Made by a program: the position numbers and the translations under genes. A stretch of 37,244 bases of DNA from UMGS1649 sp045651205 (GTDB lineage Bacteria; Bacillota; Clostridia; TANB77; CAG-465), in the NCBI GenBank assembly GCA_045651205.1, contig JAZRSA010000043.1, positions 1-37,244 of the forward strand. The letters run 5' to 3'. How positions within the stretch are numbered: position 1 is the first letter of the stretch; every line of letters starts with the position of its first letter. The notes below the pieces were generated by a model that was given only the letters and a program-made list of their open reading frames with translations, had not been told where the DNA came from and made no database searches. Below are positions 24,020-32,427 of the stretch, piece by piece.

Positions 24020-25327
24020 TTAGTCTCTATTTAACATTTCGCGCATTCTTCTTTTATATTCTTCAACACCCGGTTGATCAAATGGATTTACTCCTAAGAT
24101 ATATCCACTTATTGCACATGCTTTTTCAAAGAAGTATATTAATTGCCCTACACTATATGCATTAAGTTCTTTTACATTTATTTCAATTATAGGTACGCCA
24201 CCTTCCATATGAGCCATACAAGTTGCTTTTTCTGCAACTTTATTTAATTCAGATATTGTTTTACCTGCAATATAGTCTAAATTATCCATACTGTTTTCTA
24301 TTTCAGGAACTTTTATAAAGCTTTTATCTACATCAATGTTTATAACTGTTTCAAATAGATTTCGCTTGCCATCTTGTAACAATTGTCCCATAGAATGAAG
24401 ATCTGCTGTAAATGTAACGCCTGCTGGGAATATTCCCTTTCCATCTTTTCCTTCACTTTCACCAAATAATTGTTTGTACCATTCAACAAAATATTGTAAA
24501 GTAGGATCGTATGTTGCCATTACTTCTATATCTTTACCTTTTCTATATAATATATTTCTTGCAGCTGCATATTTATAACAATCATTATCTTCTAATTTAC
24601 GTACATTAAACATATGCCTTGCAAATAACGCGCCATCTAGAATATCTTCAAAGTTTATTCCAGCTACAGCTATTGGAAGAAGTCCTACTGGAGATAATAC
24701 TGAGTATCTTCCGCCAACATCATGAGGAATTACAAATGTTTCATAACCTTCTTTTATAGCTATTTCTCTAAGTAATCCTTTTTCAGCATCTGTAGTTACA
24801 TATATTCTTTCTGCTGCACCGCTTATACCATATTTTTCTTCCATAAATAGCTTCAATATTCTAAAAGCTACTGCTGGTTCTAATGTAGTACCAGATTTAG
24901 ATATAACATTTACTGCTACATCTTTATCTTCAATATACTCAATTACACTTCTTAAATGTTTACCACTTAAGTTGTTTCCTATAAACAACACTTGTGGTCC
25001 ATTTCTCTTGCTGTTTGGTTGCATGTTGTATAATGGGTCAGATAACATATCTATAACTGCTTTCGCGCCCAAGTATGATCCACCTGTTCCTATTACAACA
25101 AGCACTTCAGCTTGAGTTCTTATCTTATCCGCCGCAACTTTAATTTTAGCGATTTCTTCTTCTGTAATTCTTTCAGGCAAGTCTTTCCAACCTAGCATAC
25201 TTCTTCCTGCGCCTGTTCTTTCTTCTAACATATCATGAGCTCTTAAAACTTCTTGCTCCATTTGCTTCATTTCTTCATCTTCCATGTAATATATTAGACC
25301 TTCAAAATTTAGTGAAACTTCTTTCAT
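24020..25327 (-). CDS. pgi: Glucose-6-phosphate isomerase
   Basis: Interconverts glucose 6-phosphate and fructose 6-phosphate in glycolysis. The 435 residues carry the sugar-isomerase signatures GTGGSYLGAKA, SKSGTTLEPAVAF, GGRYSVLSPVGLLP and the C-terminal FEKACAISGYILGVNPFDQP. The length is typical for the short Firmicutes type. I start at the ATG at 25327, which has GGGGGAG 7 nt upstream; an in-frame extension to 25354 adds nine non-conserved residues and lacks a site. Single-gene transcript with a clear promoter and terminator. Confidence 0.95.
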   Translation of the reverse strand: MKEVSLNFEGLIYYMEDEEMKQMEQEVLRAHDMLEERTGAGRSMLGWKDLPERITEEEIAKIKVAADKIRTQAEVLVVIGTGGSYLGAKAVIDMLSDPLYNMQPNSKRNGPQVLFIGNNLSGKHLRSVIEYIEDKDVAVNVISKSGTTLEPAVAFRILKLFMEEKYGISGAAERIYVTTDAEKGLLREIAIKEGYETFVIPHDVGGRYSVLSPVGLLPIAVAGINFEDILDGALFARHMFNVRKLEDNDCYKYAAARNILYRKGKDIEVMATYDPTLQYFVEWYKQLFGESEGKDGKGIFPAGVTFTADLHSMGQLLQDGKRNLFETVINIDVDKSFIKVPEIENSMDNLDYIAGKTISELNKVAEKATCMAHMEGGVPIIEINVKELNAYSVGQLIYFFEKACAISGYILGVNPFDQPGVEEYKRRMREMLNRD

Positions 25328-25352
25328 CTTTAGTCTCCCCCTTATACTAGCC

Positions 25353-25381
25353 ATTATATATTAAGTGTTTTTCAAATGCAA
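25353..25381 (-). promoter_or_regulatory. Promoter of pgi
   Basis: Minus strand: -35 TTGCAT (25376-25381), a 17-bp spacer and -10 TATAAT (25353-25358). Confidence 0.78.
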
Positions 25382-25415
25382 GTTATGAACAAAATATGTA
25401 GTAAAAATAAAAAAA

Positions 25416-25437
25416 GAGTTCTACAAATGTAGAACTC
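25416..25437 (-). terminator. Terminator of the 25460-27527 gene cluster
   Basis: A 10-bp inverted repeat (25416-25425 with 25428-25437) followed on the minus strand by seven T. It closes the transcript of the three unknown genes upstream. Confidence 0.75.
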
Positions 25438-25459
25438 CTCTTTAATATTCGTTAACTTG

Positions 25460-26815
25460 TTAAAGTGTAACATTAACCTCTGTTACATTAACCGCTCTGT
25501 CATAAAACGGGCCTCTGTCGTAATAACGAATAAGAATGTTTCCTTCTTTATCTTTTACGACATAGTCTCCTTCAACCATAGATACAGAAAGTGTTTCCGG
25601 AATAACGACATCATAGTAAAAGTAATCCGCTTCGCCTTCAACTTGAATGCCAAGCTTCTTGTAGACTTCCAAGAGATACTCTTCTTTATCATATACCTTA
25701 GAATACTTTTCCGGTACCCAACTAGCATAATGTATAGGAAGATGTGTTTTTCTGTTGGTTGCCCCTTTCATGAACTCCGTGCTCTGGTCTATAGCATCAT
25801 CATTTGACAGACCTGACATTGCTCCCATAAGAGCCATCATACCAGCAAGCTCACTGGTAGTATTTCTAGGTCTCTCCTCTTTGTTCTTCTCTCTAAGATA
25901 ATTCTTATAATGGTTCTTGAAACCATATTCATACTGTGATGTATCCTTATCATAAAGAGATAAGAAGAAATTTATTCTTTCTTCATTAAGAGCAATATCC
26001 CTAATTCTATATCCGTCGTTGATTATAGCTGCCTGCCAAAACTTCACTGTTCCTCTTCCATGCATTGTTGCTTCTCTTTCAAGTGCTTTCTCGCTGAAGC
26101 TACGAATATTTTCCGTACTTTCATTAAGCAAACTTACAAGAAATCTTGTAGTGAGGATCTCTTCAGGAATATCTTCCATTACTGGGGTGCTGTTGTTTAA
26201 ACACAACGCGTAATAATATTCCTCAGTTCTATACTCCTTGGGCGTAATTGAAAGGAATTTATTTACTCCACCTCTTCTTTCACCAAAGCATCTTGCTCCA
26301 AGAATATATAAGTCTTGCGTGAGCACTTCAGGTTTTCTTCTATAAACAGAATAGAACCAGTCATCGCAATCGCCTCGTCTTTCAACGTAGCGCATATTTA
26401 TTGCTCTAAACATAGCACACGCCACCATCTCTTCATCGATGTATTCGAGTGGCATATACTCAAAATCATTTAAAGCAAACTCAAGGCAGTAATATTCCGT
26501 AGCTATATGATCTTTGAAGAATTGCTTATCAAAATCTGCAATATGCTTTTTTACATAAGCAACAAGCTCTTCATATGCACCAGATAATGCGTGTAAGAAA
26601 AACTCCCTTGTTCTATGCATAGCCGGCACATCAACGAATTTGATACGAGAATGTTCAATTGCATATACGTAATGGCCTGTTTCCAAATTACTTGAACTAT
26701 TCCAACCACCATCCCAACAATATATTGGCATGTCGTCCTTTATTCCTTCGGTATAACCCTTAGAATCAAACCATTCCCTTAACCGTATGTATGCCGGTAG
26801 TTCTGTTATCTTCAT
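25460..26815 (-). CDS. Hypothetical soluble protein, accessory-type gene
   Basis: 451 residues, not recognised. There is no signal peptide or membrane helix. The protein is rich in Trp, Tyr, Arg and Glu and looks mostly helical (about 60-330), with a short Met/Gly/Ala-rich stretch near 325-340 (AGMMALMGAMSG) and a beta-rich C-terminus (about 395-451). GGAGG lies well placed before the ATG. Codon 11 is CGG, read in frame as Arg, which is almost unique in this window. Third positions are more GC-rich than in the neighbours, which suggests acquisition. It is last in a three-gene cluster with 26837 and 27024. Confidence 0.7.
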   Translation of the reverse strand: MKITELPAYIRLREWFDSKGYTEGIKDDMPIYCWDGGWNSSSNLETGHYVYAIEHSRIKFVDVPAMHRTREFFLHALSGAYEELVAYVKKHIADFDKQFFKDHIATEYYCLEFALNDFEYMPLEYIDEEMVACAMFRAINMRYVERRGDCDDWFYSVYRRKPEVLTQDLYILGARCFGERRGGVNKFLSITPKEYRTEEYYYALCLNNSTPVMEDIPEEILTTRFLVSLLNESTENIRSFSEKALEREATMHGRGTVKFWQAAIINDGYRIRDIALNEERINFFLSLYDKDTSQYEYGFKNHYKNYLREKNKEERPRNTTSELAGMMALMGAMSGLSNDDAIDQSTEFMKGATNRKTHLPIHYASWVPEKYSKVYDKEEYLLEVYKKLGIQVEGEADYFYYDVVIPETLSVSMVEGDYVVKDKEGNILIRYYDRGPFYDRAVNVTEVNVTL

Positions 26816-26836
26816 ATTTTTTCCTCCAGTTTTATT

Positions 26837-26998
26837 TTATAGATTAAATCCAAGCAGGTGCAACTTTGCATACTCATGCGCTTCTTTATGCATCTTGTTG
26901 TATCCCTTACGATAACACACAAAGCCCACTACCGCACCGCCTATAACTGCCCCTACAAGAGCTGCAATTAAAACAACAGTTAAACTAACTCCAAACAT
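26837..26998 (-). CDS. Small single-helix membrane protein
   Basis: 53 residues. A glycine-rich membrane helix (about 4-28, VVLIAALVGAVIGGAVVGFV) and a short basic/His tail. An in-frame start at 27058 exists, but the ATG at 26998 has AGGAGG 7 nt upstream and avoids overlap with the gene before. The GxxxG-like helix resembles those of small oligomerising membrane proteins. Function unknown; it lies between two unknown soluble proteins in the same cluster. Confidence 0.65.
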   Translation of the reverse strand: MFGVSLTVVLIAALVGAVIGGAVVGFVCYRKGYNKMHKEAHEYAKLHLLGFNL

Positions 26999-27023
26999 TA
27001 TTCTTCCTCCTGTTTGATAAACG

Positions 27024-27527
27024 TTACACTTGCTTTTCTTCAGGAAATACTCTGACATAGAAATCTACAAAATCTGTATCAAAAATAATTTCCTCATCTT
27101 GATACAGCCATTGGCCGACCAAACATTTTGTATAGTCTAAATAAAACTCTCTTCCTGTTCCTTCACATTCAGACGTCCATTTAGAACCATGTCTTACAAA
27201 AACATCTGCGCCATACAAATTGAATATCATACTCGAGTCATAATTATGATGCAGTTTCTGGTAAACTCGTACAATACAATTTGCATTCGCTGGAGCAACT
27301 CTTTCTACCTTCGAAAAACCATTTGCCAAGATTCGTACAATAACATCCTCCAGTATTTCATAAGTACTGGTAATCTTAAATGCAACTTCTTTAAAACAAG
27401 ATTTTTCTTTGTCCTTCTTACCTTTTGGAACTAACTTTCTTACAATTGCTTTGCCTTTCTTTTCTTCGTTAGACACTTCGTAGATATGTATCTTCCGTAA
27501 TTTTTCTTTTTGTTCTTTTGAAAGCAT
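27024..27527 (-). CDS. Hypothetical soluble protein, accessory-type gene
   Basis: 167 residues, not recognised. A basic N-terminus (about 1-45, many Lys) is followed by an alpha/beta domain with ANANCIVRVYQKLHHN and a C-terminal acidic/aromatic part (EEIIFDTDFVDFYVRVFPEE). The ATG has an AGGAGG site. Codon 11 is CGG, read in frame as Arg, the same position as in the gene at 25460. First gene of the three-gene cluster; I could not define its promoter. Confidence 0.65.
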   Translation of the reverse strand: MLSKEQKEKLRKIHIYEVSNEEKKGKAIVRKLVPKGKKDKEKSCFKEVAFKITSTYEILEDVIVRILANGFSKVERVAPANANCIVRVYQKLHHNYDSSMIFNLYGADVFVRHGSKWTSECEGTGREFYLDYTKCLVGQWLYQDEEIIFDTDFVDFYVRVFPEEKQV

Positions 27528-27663
27528 TAGCTATCCTCCTAAAATAATTATTTTGTTAAATGATACAATCATCCATAAAAAGGATTCATTAAATATACCG
27601 CTATAAGTATACACTAATTTACATAATAAATCAAGCTGATACACGTACAAGAAAAGTTAAATA

Positions 27664-27693
27664 AAAGCACTAACCATTTCTGATTAGTGCTTT
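27664..27693 (-). terminator. Terminator of ssrA
   Basis: A 10-bp stem pairs 27664-27673 with 27684-27693, immediately after the tmRNA 3' end, with a T-rich tail on the minus strand. Confidence 0.8.
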
Positions 27694-27696
27694 ATT

Positions 27697-28050
27697 TGGT
27701 GGAGGTGATGGGAATTGAACCCATGTCCGAAAATTTCTATACATACCTGCTTCTCCGAGTGCAGTATCTATTTATTATTTCCCAGATACTTGTAATAGAT
27801 ACAAAACTTATATCCAGTAGCCATTTAATTACCCATTATTCTAATGGCAAGAATAACTTTGTTTTCCGTATAATTGATGCCCATATATTCCCTACGGCGA
27901 AAAATATATGAACAGGCGCTATACTAAGCAGCCATTGCTAATCTATTATCAGCGTTTAAATTTAAATTTCGCTTTTTTATAGTGGCCAAAGCGACCATCC
28001 ACTACTCGCTACCTGTACTTTAAAATAGCCGTCGAAACCAGTACACCCCC
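27697..28050 (-). ncRNA. ssrA: Transfer-messenger RNA (tmRNA)
   Basis: One-piece tmRNA of 354 nt. It rescues stalled ribosomes and tags the nascent chain for proteolysis. The 5' end GGGGGUG pairs with CACCUCC before the 3' CCA to make a 7-bp acceptor stem. The T-arm GGGTTCAATTCCC is near the 3' end, and the 5' part has the usual CTGGTTTCGACGG. The tag reading frame lies at 27924-27953 after an AAATTTAAAC stretch, as in other Clostridia tmRNAs. CCA is encoded. Promoter at 28063-28091. Confidence 0.95.
27924..27953 (-). other. tmRNA tag reading frame, peptide ADNRLAMAA
   Basis: Starting with the resume codon GCT, ten codons give A-D-N-R-L-A-M-A-A and a TAG stop. The ending LAMAA replaces the common ALAA type but keeps the Ala-Ala degradation signal. 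Confidence 0.8.
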
Positions 28051-28062
28051 GTGTACTTTAAT

Positions 28063-28091
28063 ATTATACTATATTTTTATATATTTGCCAA
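28063..28091 (-). promoter_or_regulatory. Promoter of ssrA
   Basis: Minus strand: -35 TTGGCA (28086-28091), a 17-bp spacer and -10 TATAAT (28063-28068), 12 nt before the mature 5' end, leaving a short leader for 5' processing. Confidence 0.8.
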
Positions 28092-28107
28092 TACTATTGA
28101 ATTTAAA

Positions 28108-28133
28108 AAAGAGGTTAATTAAATAACCTCTTT
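28108..28133 (-). terminator. Terminator of the REC-protein transcript
   Basis: A perfect 10-bp stem pairs 28108-28117 with 28124-28133, followed by six T on the minus strand, just after the small gene at 28141. Confidence 0.85.
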
Positions 28134-28140
28134 AATATTA

Positions 28141-28311
28141 CTAGTCTACTACTTCTACATACCCGCTATCGCTATACGGCTTAACAATTTCTTTTCCGCC
28201 GCCATTAGTTTCATTTGTATTTATTTTACGAGCTTCCATTCCTACACCTAACACTATTAGCGCTATTCCTAATAATATTACAGCAACTCCCATTAATTTA
28301 TTTCCACCCAT
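28141..28311 (-). CDS. Small single-helix membrane protein (56 residues)
   Basis: 56 residues. A membrane helix (about 7-24, MGVAVILLGIALIVLGVG) and a short outside or inside tail containing NGGGKEIV and ending YVEVVD. AAAGGAG lies 7 nt before the ATG. The start is 2 nt from the stop of the REC-protein gene and the transcript ends at the following terminator, so the two are co-expressed. It may tether or sense for that protein; this is inference from position only. Confidence 0.7.
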   Translation of the reverse strand: MGGNKLMGVAVILLGIALIVLGVGMEARKINTNETNGGGKEIVKPYSDSGYVEVVD

Positions 28312-28313
28312 AA

Positions 28314-29360
28314 TTATTCTCCTTTATTCTTTTTAAGCTCTATGACATATTGATTTGCAATTTCTTCAAAACCAATACCATCAATTCTACCTATAATATT
28401 TCTAATTAAATATATTTGAGTTTTGTTTAATTGTTGTGCTTTATCACTACTTAAAGAAATATACCACGCACTATCGTTTTCACGTATATTTAATACAACC
28501 TTGTCACCAGCACTTAATTTTTCTACTAATTTATGAACAATTTCGCAAAGTATAAATATAACATCATCTATAGCGCCATATACATACGAGTCTTGTTTTA
28601 ATGCTATATTTTCTTCAAAAGTTACACCACATGTTCTCATTTCATTTGCTGTCATTAATTTCAATGTTTCTACTATGTCTTTTACTGTTAACCCAACTTT
28701 AGCCGAACCTTCATCTGTTTGATTAATTATTGTTTTACAAATCTTATCTATTCTTTCTATTTGGCTCTTACTATTTAAATATGCAGCATTTAATTTACCA
28801 TATGCCTCATCACCAGCATCAGATTTAATACTATCTACTAATATTTTAGTAGCTTCCATACTTGCACCTATAGATAATAATGGTGTTTTTAATTCTTCTG
28901 CTATTCCTTTAACTAATTTACCCATAGCATTAATTCTATATCTAGAAAGCTCTATTAAATTTTGTTGATTAAATATTCTAACAGCTGCTGTTACTTGTAA
29001 TAATAACTTTTCAACACCGTCAGACTTATCATGATAATTTTGTATGTTAAGTCTTTTTAGCGTTTCTTCTGGTGGTTGTTGTCCAGCAAAACCTGTTTGT
29101 AATATTATAATTACTCTATCATTAAATTCGCGAATTTTATTTACTACATCTTCACCCGTAAGTTCTGGCATATAGTAGTCTAATAATATAATATGGAAAT
29201 TACCAGCGCTAACTTTGTTTATAGCGTCAGATCCACTTGTAGCTATATCTACATTATATCCTTTAGTTTTTAAGAAAAAAGCTGTTACTTGTATATAATC
29301 TAAGTCGTCATCTACTAATAATATATTTACATGTTTTTTTAGTTCTTCATAATTTTCCAT
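28314..29360 (-). CDS. Receiver domain fused to a degenerate histidine-kinase module
   Basis: 348 residues. REC domain at about 10-130 with the acidic DDD pocket (18-20), phospho-acceptor Asp61 and conserved Lys112. A dimerisation helix pair follows (about 140-225), in which IAEELKTPLLS has Glu155 where active kinases have the phosphorylated His (normally HELKTP). The C-terminal region (about 240-345) looks like a GHKL ATPase fold but lacks the N-box Asn pattern and glycine-rich boxes. It should accept phosphate on Asp61 but not make it. No true kinase is in the window. Co-transcribed with a 56-residue membrane protein. Confidence 0.85.
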   Translation of the reverse strand: MENYEELKKHVNILLVDDDLDYIQVTAFFLKTKGYNVDIATSGSDAINKVSAGNFHIILLDYYMPELTGEDVVNKIREFNDRVIIILQTGFAGQQPPEETLKRLNIQNYHDKSDGVEKLLLQVTAAVRIFNQQNLIELSRYRINAMGKLVKGIAEELKTPLLSIGASMEATKILVDSIKSDAGDEAYGKLNAAYLNSKSQIERIDKICKTIINQTDEGSAKVGLTVKDIVETLKLMTANEMRTCGVTFEENIALKQDSYVYGAIDDVIFILCEIVHKLVEKLSAGDKVVLNIRENDSAWYISLSSDKAQQLNKTQIYLIRNIIGRIDGIGFEEIANQYVIELKKNKGE

Positions 29361-29454
29361 ATCTATCCCCTCTTTATCTTTTATGATTATATTACATATT
29401 TTTTTAAAATGGAAGATACTATGCGCAATTTATTATATATACAATTATATATAC

Positions 29455-29487
29455 AAAAAGGATAATGAATTGTTCATTATCCTTTTT
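29455..29487 (-). terminator. Terminator of the 29496 gene
   Basis: A perfect 15-bp stem pairs 29455-29469 with 29473-29487 around a 3-nt loop, with a T-run. Confidence 0.85.
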
Positions 29488-29495
29488 ATTTAAAT

Positions 29496-30941
29496 TTATT
29501 TTTTCTTTTGATACAACGTCGCTGTGTCGTCTGTATAAATAATTTCAAATGTTTCATCTGCGTCTAATACTATTCTTGTTAATCCATCCGTCATAACTAA
29601 ATATGTATTAAAATTATATTTTTCCATCGCCTCTTTATATCCTTCAGATAATCTAGATATCTTGTTACAGTCATCTGCTACAGTTACGCCTTCGTTATAT
29701 TCCGATGTATATAAATCACATCTTGAGTCTATAAATGGTTTTATACCATTTAGCATTAAATATGCTCCCCAATTATATTCGTTATACAATATTGTATCTT
29801 CATTCATATTTTCTTTTAATGCCTCTACCGCTTCGACTGGAGCTACTATATCCTCAAGATATCCTTCGTCACTATATGCATTCATACCTACTACTAATAA
29901 CATTAAAATACTTGTTAATACAAAAGACATTTTATCTATTTTATCTATCTTTAATCTATTTATTACATCTAATATATATACAGAAATTCCCGCACTACAA
30001 ATTATAAATAATCCTGTATATCTAAAAGCCATAAAATGCATAAACAATGTTCCAAATATTAATAACATATCTTTTAGAGTTACTTTTGCTTTACTAACCA
30101 TAAAAATAAACATTACTAGCATTATATATCCAACTTGTAATATTGAAATAGTGTTATTCATAGAAAATGGTTGAAATTCCATTATTGTACTATTTATAAA
30201 TTCATTTCCTATTGTTTTGAATGGATATAATACTCCATCTAAACCATAAGGGTTTACAAATAATAGCAATACGCCAATAACACCACACAATACTAACTTC
30301 TTTAACCTACTTGCGCTTGGATTTGTATTAGGCTCAATCCATAAAAATTTAAGATTTATACATTCTAACCCATATACCCCTAAAATTATAAAATAAAATG
30401 GTGCTACTCCCATATGGAAGTTTGTAAGTAAAAGTGGAATTGCAAGAAGCCATATGTAATATTTAAGTTTATCATTCTTTCTAATTTTTTCTAATAATAA
30501 CATTTCTATAACAAATAATATATAACTTATCATTTGTGCTCTTACAGAAATATATGGTAACATTAAAAGCATTTGTAATCCAGTCATACAATATGCCAAT
30601 TTTTTGCTGCCACTTATTTCTTTATTCATAAAGTATAGTGCAATTGCAAGACCACATGCCATTACTATCTCAAATATATATAATCCAAAGAAGCCCGATA
30701 CTGCATATATAAAATAAATAATAACATCTGTATAAAAGTGATGTGCTACATATTTTAGTCCATCATGCATAGACAAGTCATCTACTTCCCAAGTCCATTC
30801 ATCAACTATTTTTTCTCCAACCTTGATACTCCAAAATGTATCATTTTGCATAGTTTTTGGGCAAAGAAATACCACACATACAAACAATGCTAATATACAT
30901 ATTATCTGAAGTATATTTTTCTTTATATTAATTTTATTCAT
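29496..30941 (-). CDS. Polytopic membrane protein, GT-C-like
   Basis: 481 residues. About ten hydrophobic helices between residues 10 and 345, with the first outside loop containing NDTFWSIKVGEKIVDEW and a HH pair (VAHHFYTDVIIY), as in membrane glycosyltransferases that use lipid-linked sugars. The C-terminal soluble domain (about 360-481) holds LYNEYNWGAYLMLNGIKPFI and SRCDLY, a pattern of this uncharacterised group. It is likely to act in surface glycan assembly, perhaps with the O-antigen-ligase-like protein at 2143. A single-gene transcript with an extended -10 promoter and strong terminator. The exact donor and acceptor are unknown. Confidence 0.7.
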   Translation of the reverse strand: MNKINIKKNILQIICILALFVCVVFLCPKTMQNDTFWSIKVGEKIVDEWTWEVDDLSMHDGLKYVAHHFYTDVIIYFIYAVSGFFGLYIFEIVMACGLAIALYFMNKEISGSKKLAYCMTGLQMLLMLPYISVRAQMISYILFVIEMLLLEKIRKNDKLKYYIWLLAIPLLLTNFHMGVAPFYFIILGVYGLECINLKFLWIEPNTNPSASRLKKLVLCGVIGVLLLFVNPYGLDGVLYPFKTIGNEFINSTIMEFQPFSMNNTISILQVGYIMLVMFIFMVSKAKVTLKDMLLIFGTLFMHFMAFRYTGLFIICSAGISVYILDVINRLKIDKIDKMSFVLTSILMLLVVGMNAYSDEGYLEDIVAPVEAVEALKENMNEDTILYNEYNWGAYLMLNGIKPFIDSRCDLYTSEYNEGVTVADDCNKISRLSEGYKEAMEKYNFNTYLVMTDGLTRIVLDADETFEIIYTDDTATLYQKKK

Positions 30942-30984
30942 ATATCCCCCTATTAAACAAAAAAGCTTAGTTTTATGTACGGCT

Positions 30985-31014
30985 ATTATATCACAAACCG
31001 CTACATATTTCCAA
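30985..31014 (-). promoter_or_regulatory. Promoter of the GT-C-like gene
   Basis: Minus strand: extended -10 TGTGATATAAT (hexamer 30985-30990) and -35 TTGGAA (31009-31014) with an 18-bp spacer. A surrounding AAGCTT inverted repeat may double as the end of the glyS transcript. Confidence 0.6.
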
Positions 31015-31044
31015 GCTTTATAAATATTTTATTTATTACTTTAA

Positions 31045-32412
31045 TTAGATATCAAATCTATTTCCAAAGTAAGCTTCAAGTTCATCTATCTTAACTCTTA
31101 CTTGTTCCATAGTATCTCTATCTCTTACTGTTACTGTACCATCTTCTAAAGTATCGAAGTCTACTGTAATACAGTATGGAGTACCAATTTCATCTTGTCT
31201 TCTATATCTCTTACCGATACTTCCTGATTCATCATAGTCACACATATATTTCATTCTTAACATATCATATACTTCGTTAGCTTTTTCAGATAATTTCTTA
31301 GATAAAGGAAGAACTGCTACTTTAATTGGAGCTATTCTTGGGCTTAAGTGTAATACTACTCTTTCATCACCTTCACCTAATTGTTGTACTTCATAAGCTT
31401 CACACATAACTGCTAGAACTGTTCTATCTAGACCATATGTAGATTCAATGATATATGGAATATATCTTTCGTTAGTTTCAAGATCAATATATTCTTGTCT
31501 TGTACCACTGAATTCTTGGTGTCTTGTTAAGTCATAGTTTGTTCTGTTGTGAGTACCGTTTATTTCACCCCAACCAAATGGGAATAAATATTCTATATCA
31601 CAAGCAGCTTTAGCATAGAATGCTAATTTTTCATGATCATGGTATCTTAATTTTTCAGCTGGTAAACCTAAATCCATGAAATATTTTTTACCATATTCTT
31701 TGAAGTATGCATATAATTCTTCATCCTCACCTTCTTTACAGAAAGTTTGGAATTCCATTTGTTCGAATTCTATTGTTCTAAATGTAAAGTTACCTGGTGT
31801 TATTTCATTTCTAAATGCTTTCTCTATTTGACCAATACTAAATGGTAGTTTAGCTCTCATTGTTCTTTGAACATTTAAGAAGTTAACATACTCACCTTGA
31901 GCATTTTCAGGTCTTAAATATACTGTCATTTGGTTATCTGCAGTAACACCTCTTTGTGTTGCAAACATTAAGTTAAATTCTCTTATACCTGTATAATTTG
32001 AGCTTCCGCATTTTGGACATGGTATTTTGTGTTCAGTAATGTATTCTACCATTTGTTCTTTAGTCATACCATCTGCGTGAGCATTTTCATCAAAATCGTT
32101 TATTAGATTATCTGCTCTAAGTCTCATTTTACATTCTTTACAGTCTAGAAGTGGATCTGAGAAACTTGCTACGTGACCACTTGCTTCCCATACTCTTGGA
32201 TGCATTAATATATCTGCATCAACTTCAAAGCTGTTTTTTCTTTCTTGGATAAATCTTTTTCTCCAAGTATCTTTAATGTTGTTTTTAAGTCTTGTACCTA
32301 AAGGACCATAATCCCAAGTATTTGCAAGACCACCATATATTTCTGAACCAGGATATATAAATCCTCTGTTTTTGCATAATGCAACTATATCTTTAATTGT
32401 AAATTCACTCAT
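31045..32412 (-). CDS. glyS: Glycyl-tRNA synthetase, single-chain type
   Basis: Charges tRNA-Gly. The 455-residue class II enzyme has an N-terminal catalytic core with SEIYGGLANTWDYGPLG, a zinc-finger-like insert with Cys pairs (CKECKMRL and CPKCGSSNY), the class II motif FRNEITP, and a C-terminal anticodon-binding domain (about 355-455, APIKVAVLPLSKK). This is the dimeric GlyQS type. No T-box leader is visible, because the gene starts 15 nt after the acyltransferase gene. It is therefore the last gene of the long amaP-nusB-xse operon. GAGG precedes the ATG. Confidence 0.95.
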   Translation of the reverse strand: MSEFTIKDIVALCKNRGFIYPGSEIYGGLANTWDYGPLGTRLKNNIKDTWRKRFIQERKNSFEVDADILMHPRVWEASGHVASFSDPLLDCKECKMRLRADNLINDFDENAHADGMTKEQMVEYITEHKIPCPKCGSSNYTGIREFNLMFATQRGVTADNQMTVYLRPENAQGEYVNFLNVQRTMRAKLPFSIGQIEKAFRNEITPGNFTFRTIEFEQMEFQTFCKEGEDEELYAYFKEYGKKYFMDLGLPAEKLRYHDHEKLAFYAKAACDIEYLFPFGWGEINGTHNRTNYDLTRHQEFSGTRQEYIDLETNERYIPYIIESTYGLDRTVLAVMCEAYEVQQLGEGDERVVLHLSPRIAPIKVAVLPLSKKLSEKANEVYDMLRMKYMCDYDESGSIGKRYRRQDEIGTPYCITVDFDTLEDGTVTVRDRDTMEQVRVKIDELEAYFGNRFDI

Positions 32413-32427
32413 TTTATTTTCCTCACT

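Noticed and set aside
27528..27663. Small gene or RNA between the 27024 gene and the tmRNA terminator
   Set aside because: I see only AT-rich sequence with weak inverted repeats and no start with a ribosome site.
27687..27911. Plus-strand frame beginning with a VEVMGIEPMSEN-type peptide
   Set aside because: It is antisense to the 3' end of the tmRNA (T-arm and acceptor stem). Such frames are a known false call.
32413..32427. T-box leader before glyS
   Set aside because: Only 15 nt separate glyS from the acyltransferase gene, too short for a T-box.
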